Shown here piece after piece: positions 57,819 through 64,000 of a stretch of DNA of 64,000 nt. Each line of letters begins with the position of its first letter. Position 1 is the first letter of the stretch. Under the pieces are notes generated by a model. The model ran no database searches. It was not told where the DNA came from and was given only the letters and a program-made list of their open reading frames with translations. The stretch comes from Gnetum montanum (Eukaryota > Streptophyta > Gnetopsida > Gnetales > Gnetaceae), in contig MNCI01009439.1 of NCBI GenBank assembly GCA_015680685.1, positions 518,492 to 582,491 of the forward strand, read 5' to 3'. Both the position numbers and the translations under genes were made by a program.

Positions 57819-58599
57819 TACTCCCATGACTAAATGAAAACTCGTCCTCGAGTTCCTTACAAAATATTGAAAAGGTATGGGATTATTGACTAATTGACAA
57901 CTGACGGATAATAGACTCAATGTGCCTAGTGAACGGATCAATAAGCATATTACAACATTGTGGTGAAAACTCATAGATAAATGACATCCAAGCCTTTATT
58001 TGGCAGCTTGTAGAGAAAGAGAGAGAAAGAAAATGAAGTGTGTTTCCACAAATGCTAAGATTGTGCCTTCCGTTATTTATCCATAGCCATGTCACTAGAC
58101 TTGCCCCTTTCGTAAATGCTCCAGTTCCGGTCCATCCTGAGTGCTTCCTCCAAGTCCAATCCATTATTTGTATGAACGCTATCTGCACACACAACACAGT
58201 GAAAAATAAGCAAGGATAGATAAACCACAATGCAATTGATACCTTGCCTCGAGATGAAGCGCATTGGCTGAGTTGTGGTTATGGAAAAAACTAGTTTGGA
58301 GATTTATCACAGGTGACTACCCAAGGTGTAGGGGTTAGGAAAATAGTAAAATGGAGAAAATTGAAAAATGTGTGCTAGGGCCCCCATGACTAAGAGCAAA
58401 CCTTCAGTAGCTATAAGATGGAAAAATATGAGAAACAAGAAAGATGGGAAAAAATAACAACAGCAACGCCAATAAAATGGATGTCATGGATGGGGATGGA
58501 TTGCTAATGTTTGGTTTTTACAATCCATTTCTTAGTCCACCATCATGAGCACTTATTGGATGACGAATAAAAGCAATCAAGCAAATAAAGAAATAGTAA

Positions 58600-58700
58600 A
58601 AATATGAATGATGGTGTAAAAAAAAATAAGAAAAGTTGAAAGAATGTGTAAAAAAAAAATCTATGAAAAAAAATGTGTTAAACAAAAATTCAAAAAGAAC
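58600..58700 (-). repeat. A-rich short repeat of element 3
   Basis: Runs such as TGTAAAAAAAAA and TGTGTTAAACAAAAA at the same position after integrase as the tracts in elements 1 and 2. Confidence 0.55.
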
Positions 58701-58783
58701 TGAGGGCCTCGATTGATTAGCAAAGGTGGCCATCTCCCCCATGACTAAGTTGAAAGGAGGAGATCTGAAATAATGATCAGGGT

Positions 58784-60110
58784 CATCCCTTCTTAGAGGT
58801 ATTATGTGCACTAGCTGTTATAAGTTCATGGAAGGGTTTGCTCTGTTGCACATTGACTAGTAATCTCTTATTAGGGCTCTCAAGTTTGTATATGGTCATG
58901 GCCCTTGAAGGAAAGGTTGTATGAATAATGTAAGGTCCTTTCCATAGTGCTTGAAATTTTGTGCGTTGTGGCACATGTGTGGGGTTCTAGTAGAGGACCT
59001 TATCTCCTGGTTGATACTTAACCTTTCGAATTTTCAAGTCATGACATTGCTTGTTATATGCCTTGTGCAACTCATTTGATGATAGGGTAGCTAATCAATT
59101 TTTTTTAGCACGTTTAAAGTTTCCAACCTTTGTTTTTGTGCTAGATCAAGGTAAAGGTGGAGGTCACAAGCCATGGATAGTGTACAGAGCTCGGTTTGAA
59201 TCGGAAGCTTTGGAAGTTTTCCGTACACTAACTCATAGGGAGAGTAGCCTATAGGGAGTTTCCAAGTGGAGCGGTATGCCCAAAGAGCATCATTTAGTTT
59301 AGTGCTCCAATCTCACCTATACTTGCTAATTTTTCTTGTCAATATTTTAGTGATCTCCCTGTTAGTAACCTTGACTTGTCCATTAGCTTGGGGGTGATAA
59401 GGTGTAGTCAATTTATGTTCAACCCCTAAGCATTGCATTAACTTCCAAAACGTTGCACCTGTAAAGTGTGTTCCATTATCCGAGATAAGTGCACGTGGCA
59501 TACCAAACCTATTTATGATTTTTTGTTATACAAATTGTATAGTTGTAGATGATGTGTAGTTTGTAACAGCAGCTACTTCAGTCCATTTCATTAGATAGTC
59601 TATGGAAACAATGATGTAAGCTTTTCCATTGGACATTGGTGTAATGGGCCCCATAAATTCTATTCCCCAAATGTTGAAGGGTTCTAAAGGTTGAATCCAT
59701 TATTGCAGACCCTCCATTCTAGCAATCATTCCCCCATCATGTTGACAGTGCTCGCAAGATTGGACAAATTGATGGGTGTCTTGAAATAATGTTGGCTAGT
59801 AATATCTTGCAAGCAAGATCTTAATAGCCATTCATCTCCCTGCATAGTGACCCCCACTAGGTCCCTCATGAGCATCTTGGAGAACTCTTAGTTGGTCCAC
59901 CTCAAGCACGCACCATTGAACCAAGCTATCAGGACATACTTTGTAAAGTTGTCCATTGATTTCCATGAAGTACTTGGCTCTATGAAGAAATTGTTGTTTC
60001 TTCCTAAAGTCCAGCTCTTGTGGTGTTTTTTGGGAAAGGAGGTAGGTGAGAATGCTACTATACTAATTCATTTTCATGGGTTGGTTACTCACTACATCGA
60101 CAAAGAGGGC
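58784..60110 (-). pseudogene. Integrase of element 3
   Basis: Core segments include the strand around 59580-59690 (GIEFMGPI, SNGKAYIIVSIDY) and 59313-59501 with LISDNGTHFTGATF (second Asp) and TPYHPQANGQVKVTNRE (Glu). The C-terminal GPY/F domain is open at 58784-58974: FQALWKGPYIIHTTFPSRAMTIYKLESPNKR. The motifs needed for catalysis are still readable, although stops near 59512 and elsewhere break the frame. Confidence 0.85.
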
Positions 60111-60179
60111 TTCATCAGGAAAATGATCGGATATGGCATATTCATCCTCTTTGTTGTCCCAGTGTAACTGAGATAAATG

Positions 60180-60450
60180 ATCTGCAACTATGTTCTCGAC
60201 ATCATTTTGATTGATCATTGTTAGATCGAACTCCTATAGGATTACCAGCCATCATATAATATGAGGGCTAACTGTTGGCTTGTTCATAAGGAACTAGATT
60301 GCACTATGATCCGTATGGATGAACACTTTGTAACCTAACACATAGTGCCTAAACTTATCTAGTGCAAACACTACAATCATTAATTTTTTTTCTGTAGTTG
60401 TGTAGTTAAGTTGTGCACCGGTGATACTCCTACTTGCATAGTGGATAACT
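60180..60450 (-). pseudogene. RNase H of element 3
   Basis: The minus strand reads the same landmarks as element 1: the segment ending VLGYKVFIHTDHSAI (near 60300-60350, Asp kept) and NDVENIVADHLSQL near 60170-60200. The start is broken by stops near 60385-60440. Position between RT and integrase fits. Confidence 0.7.
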
Positions 60451-60549
60451 ATGTAAGTACGGCTCCTAAGGCATAATTGGACACATCAATCATTATATGG
60501 AATGGTTTGGACTAGTCAGGGGCTTGTAGAATGGGAGTTTCTACAAGCT

Positions 60550-61330
60550 TTTTTTTTCAGAGTTTGGAATGCTCGTTCACATTCCCTGGTCCATTCGAAT
60601 GGTGCATCCTTCTTCGTTAGCTCTACCAACAATTTGGAAATCTTAGAGAAGTTCTCAATGAATCTCCTATAGTAGCCAGTATGTCCAGGGAATGATCAAA
60701 TGTCTTTGATAGTTTCCAGTTGAAAGGTGATTCCTTGAATGATCCTAACTTTATCTAGGTCTACCTCTATTCCTGAATGTGAAATCTTATGCCCAAGTAC
60801 TACACCTTCTTGGACCATCAACTAGATTTTTTGCCAGTTGAGCCTTAAGTTGGTTTCTACGCATCTTTTCAGCACATGCTCTAATTGGTCCAAGGCTTGA
60901 TAAAAGCTTGTTCCATAAGTGGAGAAGTCGTCCATAAAGAATTCCACTCCGTTTCCTATCTACTATTGGAATATGCTTAGAACTAGGCATTGAAAAGTGG
61001 CAGAAGCATTGCATAAGCCAAACGACATTTGTTTATATGCAAACGTTCCCCAAGGACTAGTGAACGTTGCCTTGGCTTGATCTTCTGGGGCTATCCTTAT
61101 TTGGTTATATCCACTATAGACATCTAGAAAACTATAATAGCGATGCCCCGCTATGGTGTCTAAGACTTGGTCAACAAATGGCAATGGAAAGTGATCCTTA
61201 AATGTTGCCATGTTCAGTAGCCTAAAATCTATACACACCCTCCATTTACCTTCCTTTTTAGGCACGATCACCAAAGGGCTAACCCATTCACTATCAACAA
61301 TGGGATATATGAACCCAGCCTTAAGAAGCT
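60550..61330 (-). pseudogene. Reverse transcriptase of element 3
   Basis: Open at 60963-61274: MVIVPKKEGKWRVCIDFRLLN, DHFPLPFVDQVLD, YYSFLDVYSGYNQI, FAYKQMSFGLCNASATFQ. After a stop near 60963 the catalytic box FMDDFSTYGTSF follows at about 60905-60940, with both Asp intact, then LKRCVETNLRLNW, VLGHKIS, GHTGYYRRFIENFSKI. It is the best preserved RT in the window but still carries several stops. Confidence 0.88.
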
Positions 61331-61652
61331 GTTGTATTTATTCTTTTACTATTTGCTTCAATTTTGGGTTTAATTGCCTTTGCAGTTGTTTTCAAGGTTT
61401 CATGGAGGGTGCAATGTAAATCCTATGCTGGCATATCCTAGGATCTATTCTAGTTAACTTAGGGTATGACGAGGCAAAGGCTTTTGACCACTTGTTTATC
61501 ACTTTCAGCAGTCTTTTTTTTTTTTTGGGAACAAGTCTTGCATTGATGATCACCATTTTTCCATTTTCGAGGATCATATACTCTAGATTGGTGGGTAATG
61601 GTTTCAAATCTAGGGGCTCTTATTTAAATCTCTCAGGAATTTCCAACTTCCC

Positions 61653-62096
61653 CTAGTTGATGTTTTCAAGGTTAAGGCTTGGAAGTTGGCAACGAACTTG
61701 CTCTAGTGCATCTATGATTTCAATGTAAGCACTAGTTATCCCCTCAGTTNTTATTATTGGGAAGTCCCCTTTACTGTTGTTCACTTGTATTACTAGGAAA
61801 TCAGCTATATACGACCACCCACACATAATGGTAACGATGTCCTCCACCAGTTCCAAGGGGACAGTAATGGACTGGTTGGCCAAATCTAGTCGAATATTAC
61901 TCTTCCTTAATGGAGGCAGGTTCCAAGCTTTGTACATCTCTTGTGATATTAAGTTGACTCTGGAACCTGAGTGTAGAAGAGCTTTACATGGTTCATTCCC
62001 AACAACTTGGAGATAGATTAGAGGGCTTCTAGGATCAGAGAATTTCCTGGGAAGGTGGTCCAACTTAATCCAATCAGCAACAACATGTGTTAACAT
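61653..62096 (-). pseudogene. Protease of element 3 (with assembly break)
   Basis: The active loop reads ALLHSGSRVNLIS, catalytic Asp changed to His. MYKAWNLPP and the GDFPII strand follow as in the other copies. A single N at 61750 then joins directly to TEGITSAYIEIIDALEQ, skipping about 200 bases that element 2 has at this place (GRAW to the acidic Ser-rich tail). The open frame of 147 codons is therefore partly an assembly product. Confidence 0.75.
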
Positions 62097-62099
62097 AAC

Positions 62100-63691
62100 T
62101 GTATGCGTTGGCTTGATGTTTGGTTTGAAAGAAGCCTTGAAGCCTTAATTGATGGGGAGGCATTCAGAGGTTCAATCGCTTGTAGTTCTGAGGGCTTGGT
62201 TGGATTGTTGGTTTTGAAGAAAGGTCTTCTCTTCATATGGTTGTTAGAAGCAACAGTGGGTTGAAGATTCACAGCCCTCATAGCATTGCATTACTACGAT
62301 TGAGTGGGGAGTTCCCCTTGCATCGCTGGAGTGGATGGTAATGGAGCTATTGGTGTGAGAGTTGCGGATGGATTTAGAGGGTGGTATGTCTGTGGGTTAC
62401 CTTCCATAGGAGAAGGAGTCCTATAATAATCCCAAGTTTGATAGTGATGTTGTGGTGTCACGTGACCAACAGAGTCATGTGGAGAGATTGGCTGTTGCAC
62501 ACAGTAGCCATATGGATCCAGTTGCCGGTAGGGGTATTGTTGCCTTGGTGGTGGCATCCCCCATGACTGTGGGTATTTCCACTATTGATGTTGCTCAATA
62601 GGTTGTGATGGAGTTCCACTTGGATAATATGTTGAAGGTTGGTAGAACTTCCTTGGGTTACCTTGGGGATACGGTAACTGTCAGGGAGCTTGCTTTTTAT
62701 TAAGTCGTGGGTTGAGTGCATACATCCCAGACTCTTGTAAATTTGAGATGACTGGGCAACATCCCTTAGGATGGTCGTATTGGCATATTTCACATCTACC
62801 ATCACTGTCCATTTCTGAATCCACAACCTCTTCAGTGATGACCATTTTTCCCTTACCTTTGTTATGTGCATTGTCCATTTCTCTCTTTTTATTTTTGTTA
62901 TAGTCACTACCTCGCTCCTTAGACTCCTCTACGATTTTAAGAACTATTTCAAACCTACTATCTAGGGAGTCCCACATTTGGTCTACCTTTGTCGACACTT
63001 CTATTGTTAATTTTTAGAGCGGAAAAGTTTTCCTATTCACCATATCCTCGAGTGGTGACTCTTCCTCCTCCTCATAGAATCTCACTCCCGTTTTTCGGAG
63101 GGAAGGATCTCAGTTGTACTCTTCTGCACCGTCTCTCTTACGTAGCTCCCCTTCTTCCTTGGCTACTTGCTTTAGCAATCTATGAACTTGATGGGACCTA
63201 AGCTTTGATAATTTCCCTTGGGCATACGTTCCAAGGGTTCTCCTTGTTTCATGCCTAAGTCCATCCACGAGATGGAGTAGTCGATCCTGCTACGAATAAC
63301 CATGGCTAGGACAATGATGTAATAGTACGTAATAGCAGCCCATGGCAGCATCCAAGGGTTCATGATTTCCTTGCTTCCATCCTTGGATTTATTTTCATAG
63401 GTTAGACACTTGGGAGTACGTTTGATACTTATCATTAAACAGTTCGAACATCGTACTCCACCTCCGAATGGATTCCGGTTCTAAGGACCGGTACAAGCTT
63501 TCTACTTCTTTCACTAGTGTCCTTGGGAATAACTTCAGTTTTTGCCATTCGTTCTTGATGTTTTGCAAGGCACATGCATCGTGGAATTCTTGTAAGTGGT
63601 TTTGAGGATCAGCATTGTATCCCCCTTCAAATCGTGGGGTATTTTTCATGTCTAACCTCTTGATCCTACTGTCCTTTTGGTGCCTTGTTGG
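62100..63691 (-). pseudogene. gag of element 3 (C-terminal three quarters)
   Basis: From the right: the capsid-like region at 63395-63690 (RFEGGYNADPQNHLQEFHDAC, YRSLEPESIRRW), 62681-62998 with the zinc-knuckle-like CEICQYDHPKGCCP, then the Gln/Tyr/Pro-rich linker at 62294-62557 leading into protease. Identity to element 2 gag is high. Homology ends at the TRHQKD phrase (63691); further upstream codons come from other DNA. Confidence 0.78.
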
Positions 63692-64000
63692 AACTTGAAA
63701 CACCACTAATTTTGGCCTAACACTTTGAAGTAAGAACAACTTAGGCCATTTTGAGCTTTTGGGAGGCAAACATTTAACTAAGGCATGTAACTCACACTCT
63801 GCTTGTCAAGCTACCTTGCCCTCAACATGAGCAGCTCCAACGACTCCAAAATCAAGTAAAAAATGGTTCAATCTGAGGGTGCAAGTCATCCTTAAGGGTC
63901 ACTATTGTCCACTTCAAGTTTCAGCATTTGGGAGTTCAAATTTTGAGCCAAATTGTACATAGTTTTGTACTCACATTGTGGTCACGCTGGCAGTGTGAGT
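63686..64000. other. Foreign sequence breaking element 3 gag, possible start of another LTR
   Basis: To the right of 63691 no similarity to gag of elements 1 or 2 is left. The junction reads TGTTGGAACTTG, and TGTTGG is a common start of plant LTRs. No other landmarks are visible in the remaining 310 bases. Confidence 0.35.

Larger units (their letters stand above)
56838..63691 (-). mobile_element. Element 3: gypsy element with full pol, 5' end missing
   Basis: The minus-strand order from the right is gag (partial), protease, RT, RNase H, integrase, A-rich tract, 3' LTR. No 5' LTR is present: at about 63691 gag homology stops and foreign sequence begins. It has no extra ORF between integrase and LTR (only 560 bases to the shared CCCCATGAC landmark). 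RT keeps FMDDF. It is inserted in repeat B after GGTTA. It is close to elements 1 and 2 in coding sequence but carries a different U3. Confidence 0.85.

Noticed and set aside
61777-62016. Plus-strand frame over element 3 protease
   Set aside because: Antisense to a recognised protease.
1-64000. CRISPR array, tRNA or rRNA genes, bacterial operons
   Set aside because: None seen: no regular spacer array, no tRNA cloverleaf recognised, and no compact gene clusters. The tandem repeats found are irregular and lie within LTR elements or microsatellites.

Overview
This is a window of nuclear DNA from a land plant with a large, repeat-rich genome. It is AT-rich and gene-poor, and most recognisable coding sequence is decayed LTR-retrotransposon protein. 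The few host genes have plant-type features: N-terminal MGxC acylation signals, RING-H2 domains, and introns ending just before the start codon. A gymnosperm is possible, but nothing in the sequence proves it.

Layout. (1) 1-3.5 kb: no recognised gene; 1.68-3.4 kb is richer in GC. (2) 3.54-6.45 kb: plus-strand remnant of a Ty3/gypsy Tat-type element with RT, a first RNase H, a second RNase H and integrase. (3) 6963-20142: complete but decayed minus-strand gypsy element (element 1), with two LTRs, a tRNA-Asp-type primer site, gag-pro-RT-RNH-INT, and an extra 2.8 kb coding block before the 3' LTR. (4) 20.1-27 kb: AT-rich, holding one of two remnants of a zinc-knuckle protein (24.8 and 29.8 kb) and word-repeat clusters. 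(5) 27.0-42.4 kb: a dispersed family of four RING-H2 genes. One is intact (35.3 kb), one is interrupted by a single stop codon (39.3 kb), and two are pseudogenes (27.0 and 42.0 kb). A solo LTR lies at 31.4-32.2 kb. (6) 43.3-44.8 kb: tandem repeats and a copia RT/RNase H remnant. (7) 44.8-64 kb: a nest of insertions. Two copies of an LTR-like repeat (A, 44.8-46.6 kb; B, 55.7-56.8 kb) bracket a 6.6 kb minus-strand element that has lost RT, RNase H and integrase (element 2). Copy B is itself cut by a third minus-strand element (element 3), which runs from 56838 to near the right edge, where another sequence breaks its gag.

How it fits together. Elements 1, 2, 3 and the solo LTR belong to one extended family. 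Their LTRs share the TGATGAG start (plus-strand reading), the R-U5-like body and the TATA box. Each carries a different set of short repeats on the U3 side of the TATA box. Their 3' halves also differ: element 1 has an extra ORF, element 2 lacks most of pol, and element 3 keeps pol without the extra ORF. The RING-H2 family is the only host gene content I can support. Its members share an acylation-type N-terminus and, in three clear cases, a splice acceptor at the start codon. That suggests local or retained duplication followed by C-to-T decay of most copies.

I did not find a clearly new defence or metabolic system. The points most worth a second look are the modular U3 repeats, the stop codon that separates an intact RING domain from its N-terminus, and the pol-deleted element.
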